Positions 8,689 through 17,066 of a stretch of DNA of 64,000 bases are shown here, in pieces. The stretch's first letter is position 1, and the number at the start of each line of letters is the position of its first letter. The DNA is from Strigamia acuminata. Taxonomy: Eukaryota > Arthropoda > Chilopoda > Geophilomorpha > Linotaeniidae. The stretch is taken from contig OX442314.1 in NCBI GenBank assembly GCA_949358305.1, positions 37,173,211 to 37,237,210 of the forward strand. Direction: 5' to 3'. The translations under genes and the position numbers were made by a program. Below the pieces are notes generated by a model. That model did no database searches. It was not told where the DNA came from and saw nothing but the letters and a program-made list of their open reading frames with translations.

Positions 8689-11454
8689 TCACTTCTTTCC
8701 TGAGGGACCCGACACTGAGTCCGTCACCTGGGCGTAACTCACTCCAGGGACAGGCGGTTGAGTGCCGGGTGGCGCGGGTAGATCGCCTACTAGCGCCGAG
8801 GACCGATCTCGGGGGTCCTCATGCTCCGTAATGAAGCATAATGCATGGCCGTCAACTGGCTCATGCGGGGCACGCGTCCTCTTGTGTAACCAAACGCTCG
8901 GGATGTAGGCGGAGAAGCCGGTGTTCGTATGCCGGATGGCATTGGCTTCCGCTGGCGTCACTGGCGCACGGTGGGCTCTCAGCAACCTCTGGTGGAAGAT
9001 GAGGTCTTTAGTCTTCCGGATCTGGTTGTGAAGCCAGATGAAGACCGATTTGCCTTTGTCCCGCTGCGCGAGGATAAACCTCCTGGTCGCCGTCGTCATC
9101 GAAAGATGGGGAAATTCTTCGATGATTCGCCCGTAATAATCTGGTGGAGGCGGTGCCGGCTGCGGCTTCTGGGTGGCCGCGGGAATCACGGCTTGTGTCG
9201 TTGTCGCCGCTTGGGCCGGTGGAGTCACGGGCGGGGTCGGCTTCGTTCGCTCGACGGACTTGACGGGTGGTGTTCGGCACAGCAAGCGCTTTGGTCTACC
9301 CGCCACTTCGAACAGGGCGGGTCCTTGCGGGGATATCTCCGCAGGCATCGGTGGCGGAATCGGAACTCCGCTCGTCGGCGAGATCATCATCTCCACATCC
9401 TCTGCCGATTCTTCCGTCTGGATGGTCATGGCGCGTAGTTGTTGGGTAGGCGCCGCCGTCCAGGTGGCGGAGGTGTAACGAAACGCCGTGCTTCGCAACT
9501 TGTACCCCTCAAATTCGGGGTTTACCACATCCCTGGTTAGCTCGTACCGAGTCAACACAGGGTCGGGCAGAATGGAGCTCCACTCTGCGAGGAGTGCACG
9601 GGGAACCTGTACACCCTCTCTGTCCACGACAGACCATGCGGCCATCGCCTGACGCCCTTCTCCGAAGAGTGCTGGGGTTAGCAGCTGCATCATGACCTTG
9701 GTCAATGATAGCTGTAGGCTGCGACGATTCACTGGATTCGATCGCTCTGAATCCGCAGTGAAGGCACACGAGAGCTTACTCATCATCGCCGTTGCCCATT
9801 CGATGAAATATCGCTGGGCCTGATCCACACCTCGCAAGGCGGGTGCGGAGACTCTTGGGTCTTCCATCACGAAGCGAAACGCTGAGAGCTCGGAGATAGT
9901 CGGGTTGGCGGCTTCTCTCGCGAGTCGCGCTTCTTCGTCTCGCCTCTCGAAGAACAGGGCCGAGGAACCGGGTCGGGGTCGGCTCGGCCTGTAAATGTCG
10001 GTCAAATTGGCTCGACATTCCTGCATAATGCTCTGTCCAACGGGGAGAGGGACTGAGCGGTCGGTGTGTAAATTCGGCGGATCGCTCGAATTCAACAACG
10101 ACGGCGGCGGCAGGTTCGGAGGCGGCTGCGTCTTGGTCGGCAGCGTTGGCGTCGGCAGCGGTGGTGGTGGCTGCGTCGGTGGTGGTGGCGTCTCCGTCGT
10201 CTGCACCCCAGTCATAGCGACTTGGGGCGCCGGGAGAGGTTGTTCGGAGCCCGAGGGCTGCACGATGGCGGTTGGCATGCCATCGGGTCGTGGTCGCGAA
10301 TTTATGTAGTCTGCGAGCCACCTTGCCACCTCGTGTGGGGTCACCTTTCCGTCGGTGACAACACCCATCTTCCTGGCGTGTTTCATCGCGGGATCGAAAC
10401 GTGTCAGTTTCGTCCGCTTCATCTGCGTCAGAATCTCGCGAAGGTCCCGCGTATCTGCCGCTGGGACGTGTCGCTCACCTGACTGGCTACCACTTCGTCG
10501 ACCCGCTCTCTTGGAGACGTAGGCGGGTTCGGGGATGGGACGGCCCCGAGCTTCGCACCTCGCGAAGTATCGCTCCTTGCGATCTTTTTTCCGCTGCTCG
10601 CGATGAGTCAGCGGACGTCTAGAAGTGCTGGGACGAGAGACTCGCTCTTCGTCACCAGACATCCAAACCTCCTTGTACTCCTTACCGTCTTTAATCTGAC
10701 GGTTTACGAAAATTCGCGGTCGGGAATACTGCGAAGGGTCACGCACTGTACTAGTGGATGGCCCAGCTTCGTTGCTTTCAGTCGTGTTTTGAGCGACACG
10801 CTGCTTCTTGGTTGTCACCGGGGAACGCGACTGGCTGTTCCCGGCGCCTTTGGAGCGCTTGCGCTTCCGCGGGTAGCTGCTTTTGGGCCCCAAAATCCCC
10901 AGGTGGTGGAGTTGCCACATCTCGGCTTGGGATGTTAAAATTCCCATCCGAGGTCTCCACTGGGGCGTACTCTCTCCCAATCGCAGCCTCTCAAACCACA
11001 GATGAATATCATCCGCGGTCATCCCCTCGTTTTGGAGGATGCGCTCGGCCACTGCCGCAGCGGTATCCACCAGCTGTTGTCTATAATGCTGGTAGATGGC
11101 CTCACGGGCCTCTTCTGTCTCGGCTGCTCGCCACGCATGCAGCACGTGTTCCTCCGCCGGAGAGCCAGTGTACTGACTTGACAATCCGGGGTGGAAAATT
11201 GGCGATTTCGGGTCCTCGTCACGAGCTAACTCTGTGGCGATGCCTTCGCGCATTCCCTCCGGGAACGTATCCAGGAGCGTGCAGTCTCGTACCCAACGTC
11301 GGGCGATGCATCGGGAATGTAGTATTCGCAGGCGCCAAGGGTCGGCGTCTTCGCCGAAACATCGTCGGTAAAATTCGGGCAGCGCGCCTCGAAATATCCC
11401 GCCACGAGCGATGCAAGCGGGGTCTAATGGTCCCCATGTTTTACGTAGTGCCAT
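8689..11454 (-). CDS. Element C ORF3: 921-residue protein of unknown function, downstream of pol
   Basis: The ATG at 11454 sits directly after CTCCATCCTTCCAG, a strong splice-acceptor-like sequence, so it is probably expressed from a spliced subgenomic RNA, as retroviral env is. The protein starts MALRKTWGPLDP. It has an N-terminal ~200-residue folded-looking region, a basic low-complexity middle (KRKRSKG, RRPLTHREQRKKDRKER), a proline-rich stretch (about residues 410-470), a second helical region (around FRFVMEDPRVSAPALRGVDQ to RYTSATWTAA), another Pro/Thr linker, and a C-terminal conserved-looking region. I see no signal peptide, transmembrane segment, furin site or CxxC motif, so env is unlikely. 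The architecture (two folded modules joined by disordered linkers) is compatible with a Gag-like, RNA-binding or silencing-suppressor role, but I do not recognise the family. The uninterrupted 2.77-kb frame suggests selection. Confidence 0.8.
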   Translation of the reverse strand: MALRKTWGPLDPACIARGGIFRGALPEFYRRCFGEDADPWRLRILHSRCIARRWVRDCTLLDTFPEGMREGIATELARDEDPKSPIFHPGLSSQYTGSPAEEHVLHAWRAAETEEAREAIYQHYRQQLVDTAAAVAERILQNEGMTADDIHLWFERLRLGESTPQWRPRMGILTSQAEMWQLHHLGILGPKSSYPRKRKRSKGAGNSQSRSPVTTKKQRVAQNTTESNEAGPSTSTVRDPSQYSRPRIFVNRQIKDGKEYKEVWMSGDEERVSRPSTSRRPLTHREQRKKDRKERYFARCEARGRPIPEPAYVSKRAGRRSGSQSGERHVPAADTRDLREILTQMKRTKLTRFDPAMKHARKMGVVTDGKVTPHEVARWLADYINSRPRPDGMPTAIVQPSGSEQPLPAPQVAMTGVQTTETPPPPTQPPPPLPTPTLPTKTQPPPNLPPPSLLNSSDPPNLHTDRSVPLPVGQSIMQECRANLTDIYRPSRPRPGSSALFFERRDEEARLAREAANPTISELSAFRFVMEDPRVSAPALRGVDQAQRYFIEWATAMMSKLSCAFTADSERSNPVNRRSLQLSLTKVMMQLLTPALFGEGRQAMAAWSVVDREGVQVPRALLAEWSSILPDPVLTRYELTRDVVNPEFEGYKLRSTAFRYTSATWTAAPTQQLRAMTIQTEESAEDVEMMISPTSGVPIPPPMPAEISPQGPALFEVAGRPKRLLCRTPPVKSVERTKPTPPVTPPAQAATTTQAVIPAATQKPQPAPPPPDYYGRIIEEFPHLSMTTATRRFILAQRDKGKSVFIWLHNQIRKTKDLIFHQRLLRAHRAPVTPAEANAIRHTNTGFSAYIPSVWLHKRTRAPHEPVDGHALCFITEHEDPRDRSSALVGDLPAPPGTQPPVPGVSYAQVTDSVSGPSGKK

Positions 11455-12868
11455 CTGGAAGGATGGAGAAATAATCAATTAATAAAAAGTTAATATTTAA
11501 ATACGTAGATAAATGGTTGGTTTCGAGGGACGTTGCCGATACGTGCAGCCGTCCGTCGAGACCGATTCCTGTCTATCGGTGCGAACGTAGGACGAATTGT
11601 CCCTCGTCGGATAGAGAAAGAGAAGTCATCACGTAAAAAAATCTGTCTCATGTCCAAAACGCACAGCGAGACGGAATCGAGCCTTTAATCCGGATTTTTA
11701 TCATCAGATTTTACTTAAAATTAATTCTAACGTTAATTAGAACATTACTAATAATTAAATTAATAATTATCAGTCATTCGTAAAAAGAATTCGTCGGGTG
11801 TAAATTATTACTAAAATTGCACAATAAATGTGCTTGTCGAAAGTTTATTAAATAAATAAATCTAATAAAGAATTATTCCGAAGTCGGACTTTGTCTAATT
11901 TTTAAAAAAGTTAAAGTCAAATTAAATTTATCCAACACACCGAAAAATTCATCGTACGAATGTTAAGTTGCATCAATTCGATGCGTCAAATTACTTGTGG
12001 AGAAAAATATTCTTTTACAGAATATTCTCCCCTTGTCATAAAATTATTTATGGCTCGAGCCCATTGTCTCGCTCGTGACTCAAGTCATGAGGAATTTTCG
12101 AGACGCGAGGCGACGTGAAGTCTGCGCTCGCACCCCGAAAACAAATTAACAAGGAAAAAAATACGATCGTGTGAGCGATCGCGGTTAATAATTAATTAAA
12201 CGCTATTGCGAGTGCAAAGCACTCATGTCAGGTATTAGTCAACAAAATTTCTTCTTCAGCAGCATGGAAATAATTCTCATGCGCCGAGGCCGACTTCTAC
12301 CTGATCGGGTGGCACTTGGTCCACATCGTGGTCCCAGTTCTCGTCCTCGTGCTCGATGGCAAGCACGTCGTTCTCTTCCTCGTCCATGGCGAGGAGCGCG
12401 CACAAAAAGCTCAATCACGATTACAAAAAAAAAGGATGATAAAACTATCTCAAAAAACTCGATAAAAACGTTAAAAACGAGGATCACGCACGAATGCAGC
12501 GATCAGCTGTGAAAAGCGGAAGTTCGTGTGAACACGAGGTAATCGCGATGGATTCTGGGTAATATACTCCAGAACCCGGGTGTTTGAGACTAGTGCGCAC
12601 CTACCCGTGCGCATGTTACGCTACGGGTCTCCTTTGTTCTCACTCCCGTGCGCGATTGCTGCTACGGGGTCTTTTGCACGCGGTATCCGACCCGTGCCGA
12701 TAATTTTGCTACGGGTCCCGCGCTTCCACGCCATCTTGTGACGTGAATTCGACCGATATCCGCTTTGTTGGACTTAGCGGAATTTTCTTCGAGTCTCGCA
12801 ACGTGATGGCTTGCACTATCGGTCGATTAGAATTTATTTTTAGTGCCGCCATCGACTCGTAATTTATT
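11455..12868 (-). other. Element C pol-ORF3 spacer
   Basis: About 1.4 kb without a supported ORF, unusually long between retrotransposon genes. It contains the acceptor-like sequence immediately upstream of ORF3, an AT-rich half (11460-12050), a GC-richer half, three tandem stem-loops (12604-12715), and an inverted pair around ATCGGTCGA/TCGACCGAT (12746-12835). It may carry RNA signals for splicing, export or packaging. Confidence 0.55.
12604..12715 (-). promoter_or_regulatory. Three consecutive stem-loops with an identical bulged-A stem
   Basis: At 12604-12627, 12645-12668 and 12691-12715 the element-sense (minus) strand reads CCCGT-A-GC ... GC-ACGGG. CCCGT pairs with ACGGG and GC with GC across a single unpaired A. 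The first has an extra pair. Loops differ in sequence and length while stems are fixed, and spacers are 17 and 22 bases. Threefold repetition of one structured hairpin suggests a protein-binding RNA element. Confidence 0.55.
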
Positions 12869-14440
12869 TTACTTCTTTCCTACGACCTTTCCGCCTTTTA
12901 TAAACGGATTATCTCTTTTTGGTCGCAGGTTACGGATCGAGGCAGGTACGATATTTTTTGTTGTTTTTTGTGTCTGTACCTCCTCATTATTGTTTTCTTT
13001 TTTATCCGTGTTTTTTGTGTTTGTTTCAGGAGTTTCTCCTGTTTCCCCCCCGACCAAAATTGGATCCGGAACGGATTCAACTATCTCGTTTACCGGAGGT
13101 GAAGGGGCGTCGAAATACTCCTCGTTGTCACTTGGCGGTGCTTGTTCCGACTCGCCAGCGAACATATCGACGATTTGGCCGTCAGTTTTAGACTTGACTT
13201 GGCCCTTGGCCCACATTTCTTGCGGGAATTCCGGAATGTACGGAGTTAACTCTCGTACCTGGATCGACTTTTGCTCGGTGTTGTCCTCGAGCTTGCGTAA
13301 TTTATACGCGTTACCGCCATGCTTGCCGATGATTACATACGGACCATCTCTCTTGTCGGCCAAGCTGGCGGTGATCCCTCTCGCTGCATTTGAGAGGGTG
13401 TGTGCATCTTTCCACACCAAATCATTGATCTCGAAATTCACGAATTTTCCACCGCTTTTATCTTGTAAAATGCGGTCGCGCATGTTAAAAATGTGCGCCA
13501 TCATATGCTTGTATGTGTTCGAAATTGTTTGCTCCAATTTATACACGTACTCATGTGGTTTCTCGGGGTCCACCACATTTACTGACTCTGCCACTCGTGG
13601 GTCCCAAGGCACTCGTAGCTCTCGGGCGAAGTTGAGGTAGGCCGGAGAAAAATCTCTCGTCCTCGAGACTGTTGTTCGTATGCTGAACGCGATCTCCCTC
13701 AAGTATTCATCCCACCTATTGTGGATGTCAGTGAATATGCTTAGTGCATATTTAATGTCCCTGTTGAGTCGCTCAACGGGATTTGTTCTAGGATTGTAGG
13801 TCGAAGTATGTGACGCCACAATCCTGAATTTCTCACAAAACTTACCCCAAATTTTCGAGATAAATTGGGGTCCGTTATCGGATATTATTTTACGTGGAAA
13901 TCCGTAACGTAACGCCACGTCGTAGATACATTCAACGATTTTCTCTGCTGAAGGTCTAGCGACGGCGTACAACTCGGGCCAACGAGTCGCCACGTCCATT
14001 ATTACGATAATGTACGCATTTTTATTTCCCGTAACGGGTTTTGGGCCCATCACATCGACGCTTAAACAATCAAAAGGCGCGTAAGGCCCTAAGAAAATAG
14101 TTTCGAATGGTGATTTTCTCCTCGGCTTGCACGCTTGACATCGCTGACATTGGTGGACAAAAAGAGCAATATCTTTTTTCATCCCTGTCCAGTGAAAAAG
14201 CTGTGTAGCACGATAGAGTGTTCTGCTTACTCCCGCATGGCTCGCAAGCGGGTGCCCGTGTAACAACCACAGCACGCGACCGATTAAGGAAGCAGGTATT
14301 ACTACCTTTACTGCGGTGTCTGATTCACTCAAGTCATCTTGGTGATTTGGGTGATGTTTCACTAAAAGGCCGTCATCCAATAGGTAATCTATGGATTCGT
14401 GCGCATAACGACGCTTCTGCCTTCTGGTCAGATTGGGCGG
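12869..14440 (-). CDS. Element C pol, 3' part: integrase
   Basis: Continuation of the pol frame cut by element A; it joins the 36416-38914 part exactly in frame (833 + 524 codons including the stop, 1,356 residues in all). The HHCC zinc module is visible (HPLASHAG ... CQRCQACK). The catalytic DDE core has SVDVMGPKP, IISDNGPQF and NPVERLN. The C-terminal GPY/F module reads DGPYVIIGKHGGNAYKLRKL. A charged, disordered tail follows, with no chromodomain. Integrase catalyses strand transfer of the cDNA ends into host DNA. No stop or frameshift was seen, so pol was intact until element A landed in it. Confidence 0.9.
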   Translation of the reverse strand, partial: PPNLTRRQKRRYAHESIDYLLDDGLLVKHHPNHQDDLSESDTAVKVVIPASLIGRVLWLLHGHPLASHAGVSRTLYRATQLFHWTGMKKDIALFVHQCQRCQACKPRRKSPFETIFLGPYAPFDCLSVDVMGPKPVTGNKNAYIIVIMDVATRWPELYAVARPSAEKIVECIYDVALRYGFPRKIISDNGPQFISKIWGKFCEKFRIVASHTSTYNPRTNPVERLNRDIKYALSIFTDIHNRWDEYLREIAFSIRTTVSRTRDFSPAYLNFARELRVPWDPRVAESVNVVDPEKPHEYVYKLEQTISNTYKHMMAHIFNMRDRILQDKSGGKFVNFEINDLVWKDAHTLSNAARGITASLADKRDGPYVIIGKHGGNAYKLRKLEDNTEQKSIQVRELTPYIPEFPQEMWAKGQVKSKTDGQIVDMFAGESEQAPPSDNEEYFDAPSPPVNEIVESVPDPILVGGETGETPETNTKNTDKKENNNEEVQTQKTTKNIVPASIRNLRPKRDNPFIKGGKVVGKK

Positions 14441-14444
14441 ATAT

Positions 14445-14962
14445 TGTTACGAGGTTGACGAGCACACTGTGAACCAGTTGTCGCCACCTCGCTTCCGTAA
14501 CTAAACGATTCGAATTAATGCTGTAAACCCTCACTAGAGTTCGCCTTAAGCGAATGATCTCACTAATTTACCCATTAAGTAATAGTAGAATCACCCAAGT
14601 TTACTTGGCTGATGAGGAGAACTGAAATGGTAGTTCATTCCGAGCTTTCATACCGAGAGGTTGTCGGGCAGGTACTGCCGCGGCATCTTGAGGTTCTTCA
14701 CCCACCAAAGTTATTCATGCTTACTAGATTTAAGATAGTTTTATAAGATTTAGTTTTAAGTTAATCTTTGGTTCATTTCAGATTGTATTTATGATTTAAT
14801 AAACATACAGTTATATTTTATTAATAATACAATGAGTCCTCTTTATTTCCTTCTTATTAGCAACACAGTTAAATGCTAGTTTAACTTAATGTAATTACAA
14901 ACCCCCAGTTTAATAGTAAAGTATTTACGTGGTCAAACAGTAGTCAGTCTGGCCACGTAACA
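14445..14962 (+). repeat. 5' LTR of element A
   Basis: 518 bp, TGTTACGAGG ... CCACGTAACA, with inverted TGTTAC/GTAACA termini. The interrupted 3' copy totals 517 bp. AATAAA-like words near 14797 may serve as its polyadenylation signal. Confidence 0.93.
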
Positions 14963-15621
14963 AAGTGGTGGAGATTGCGGTTCTTTCTATTTGAGACCCA
15001 TTAATTGGCTAAAAGTAGTGAAAAGTAGTAAAAGTAAAGTGAAATTGGCCAGTTATTTGCTAAAATTAGAAGATCCATTTGAAATCCGTACAAATTTGCA
15101 TTAAAATTTAGTAAAATTTAAGTGAAACTCATATAAAATTTTGAAAAGTTGCAAACTCATTTGCATGAGTGATAAGATTGAAAGGTGACTCATTGTGAAA
15201 GTTTTCTTTTAAAGTCAATTGCAGTTGAATATTTAATTATAGTGCACTAATAAGATTTACATATTTGAATTTATTAAAGATATTTACTCAAGTTGAATTT
15301 ATAATAAAATGAGGTTGTTTTGGAGGTTAAGAGTGGTGAATATTCAATGTTTGTTTAATGATAAAACTTATATTAATAATGATTCAATTATAGGAAATGT
15401 TTTCTTTTTGGTTTATGTAGAAGTTTATGTTGATTTTGATGATTAATTTTGATTATTTTTCAGGAAATAATAATAATTTTTTTTTGTTATTGAAATTTAT
15501 TTTGAATTAGTGACTAATTGTGATAATTAATTGTGCATAAGTTTATTTCAGGGTTAGTAAAAGTTGTGAGTTGTTAAGAGCGTTCTGTGAATAAAGTGAA
15601 GGTATAATTAAAGGCTTAACA
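14963..15621 (+). other. Element A leader and putative primer-binding site
   Basis: Directly after the LTR comes AAGTGGTGGAGATTGCGG; TGGTGGAGATTGC is positioned as a primer-binding site, but I cannot assign its tRNA. The rest is an AT-rich untranslated leader with no supported ORF. Confidence 0.5.
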
Positions 15622-16968
15622 GTGGATCAGCCAGTTAAGTTATCACAGGCGCAAGTGGATAATCTACTGGACTTAAAGAATCAAGAATTAGAAAGAGAAT
15701 TAGTAAGCACAGTGGATGATTCCAAAGTAGCGGTTAGAAAAAGAAAAACAACTTCACAGTCGGAACCTGGAATAAAGGAGGTTGAGCAAAATACTTCCAC
15801 ATTGGATGATAAACTTGTTTTTGCAACCCCATTAAAATTTGCGCAATCGAAGTCTTTTCAATCAGTATTTGAATTATTAACACCAGTAAAATTAAAGGAA
15901 TCCACATCAAAAGGAACTGTATCCAAGATGGCGGACCCAACAACAGTCTTGACTGATCTTCTCAAGGGTATTTTGGTACAAAAGCGCGAAGTTGTTTGTT
16001 ATGATACAGAAAAAGGTAACATCGACCAATGGCTTGTGGCTTATGAAGCTACAATAGCATCAGATGATGAACGAGTGAAACAATTGCCGTTAGCCCTTAA
16101 GACTGACGGACTGGCATGGTTTGTGGAACAATATAAAACGAATCCAACATGGACTTGGACAGAATGGAAGCCACAAATCGAAAAGAAGTTCAGGAAAAGC
16201 CAGGAAAATGTATTGAACACTCTTCATTTTATGAGGCATTCAGATGGTAAAGCCGATGCATTTATGAAGAAGGTCTTGGCCGAATGTGCTTATGCGCGAC
16301 CAGAATTACCTGAGAATTTGAAGATTAATTATATTTTTCAAGGATTGAAGCCGGAAATGCAAAAGATGTTGATTACTGTATTCCCGAAGACTTTGGCGGA
16401 TATGGAAGAGAGAATTAAGTTATTCGAAAGTCATAAAGTAAAAGACCCAGCAGATGTTCTACTTGCAGCGTTTAAAAAAATCGTGGATGAGAAGGTGATC
16501 CCGGTAACAGCAGGTAAACTGAGTGGAACCGTGGGGACCCAACCAACCCACGCTGAGTTAATAGCTGAAGTCGCTGATTTAAAGCGGCGATTGTTAGAGG
16601 CAGAGTCAGTGGATTTGCTGGATGAAGAGTCGATACTGATACAAAATCAGTGGTATGCGCCAATAAGGAATAGGGGACAGTATAATCAAGGAGGTAGAAG
16701 TAGAGGCAGTAGACAAGGCTTTAACCCTAATTACAATAATTATAATACTAACAATAGTAATAATTCTAATAACCGTTCATGCGGATGTTATCATCATTTC
16801 AGCTGTGAGTTTTACAATCCACCCAGGCAACAACAACAGCAACAACAGCAACAGGAAAGAGGTGGAAGTAACAGCTGGAAGTGGAATAAAAAGAGGAGAA
16901 GAGGTGAACAGCAAGATGGAAACCCTAATCCTCAGGCACAAACGAAGGCCCAAAATTCGAAAAACTAG
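15622..16968 (+). CDS. Element A gag
   Basis: The open frame gives 448 codons if counted from the GTG at 15622, but no ATG occurs until 15928 (AAGATGGCG, a good context), giving a 346-residue product from there. A Gag matrix/capsid-like region is visible (GNIDQWLVAYEATIASDDER, WTEWKPQIEKKFRK, QENVLNTLHFMRHSDGKADA). The C-terminus is Asn/Gly/Arg-rich, then poly-Gln and basic. It lacks a CCHC zinc knuckle; a CGCYHHFSCEFY cluster sits in its place. Gag forms the virus-like particle in the cytoplasm. The frame ends in TAG at 16966-16968. Pol follows in the -1 frame, overlapping from 16929. Whether the upstream non-ATG part is translated is unclear. Confidence 0.8.
   Translation: MDQPVKLSQAQVDNLLDLKNQELERELVSTVDDSKVAVRKRKTTSQSEPGIKEVEQNTSTLDDKLVFATPLKFAQSKSFQSVFELLTPVKLKESTSKGTVSKMADPTTVLTDLLKGILVQKREVVCYDTEKGNIDQWLVAYEATIASDDERVKQLPLALKTDGLAWFVEQYKTNPTWTWTEWKPQIEKKFRKSQENVLNTLHFMRHSDGKADAFMKKVLAECAYARPELPENLKINYIFQGLKPEMQKMLITVFPKTLADMEERIKLFESHKVKDPADVLLAAFKKIVDEKVIPVTAGKLSGTVGTQPTHAELIAEVADLKRRLLEAESVDLLDEESILIQNQWYAPIRNRGQYNQGGRSRGSRQGFNPNYNNYNTNNSNNSNNRSCGCYHHFSCEFYNPPRQQQQQQQQQERGGSNSWKWNKKRRRGEQQDGNPNPQAQTKAQNSKN
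16959..16965 (+). promoter_or_regulatory. Near-canonical -1 frameshift site, element A
   Basis: G AAA AAC in the gag frame, directly followed by the gag TAG stop. The A-site half (AAAAAC) fits the -1 slippery consensus, but the first base breaks the XXX rule. It lies in the 40-base window where both frames are open. Confidence 0.5.
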
Positions 16969-17066
16969 TTGAACGGCCACAGAGAAATTGTTGCCACCCA
17001 AAGAAAAGGAAAAGACAAAAGAAGAAGAGTAAGATAATTATAATTGACGTTCAGGTATCAGAATCA

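Noticed and set aside
8929-9438. Several plus-strand ORFs of 70-240 codons antisense to element C ORF3 (8929-11474)
   Set aside because: Shadow frames of a GC-rich coding region; compositionally odd, no motif.
8689-11454. ORF3 of element C as a captured host gene
   Set aside because: No host family recognised and no intron traces; left as unknown rather than assigned.
12843-13640. 265-codon plus-strand ORF
   Set aside because: Antisense to the integrase of element C, which has clear catalytic motifs.
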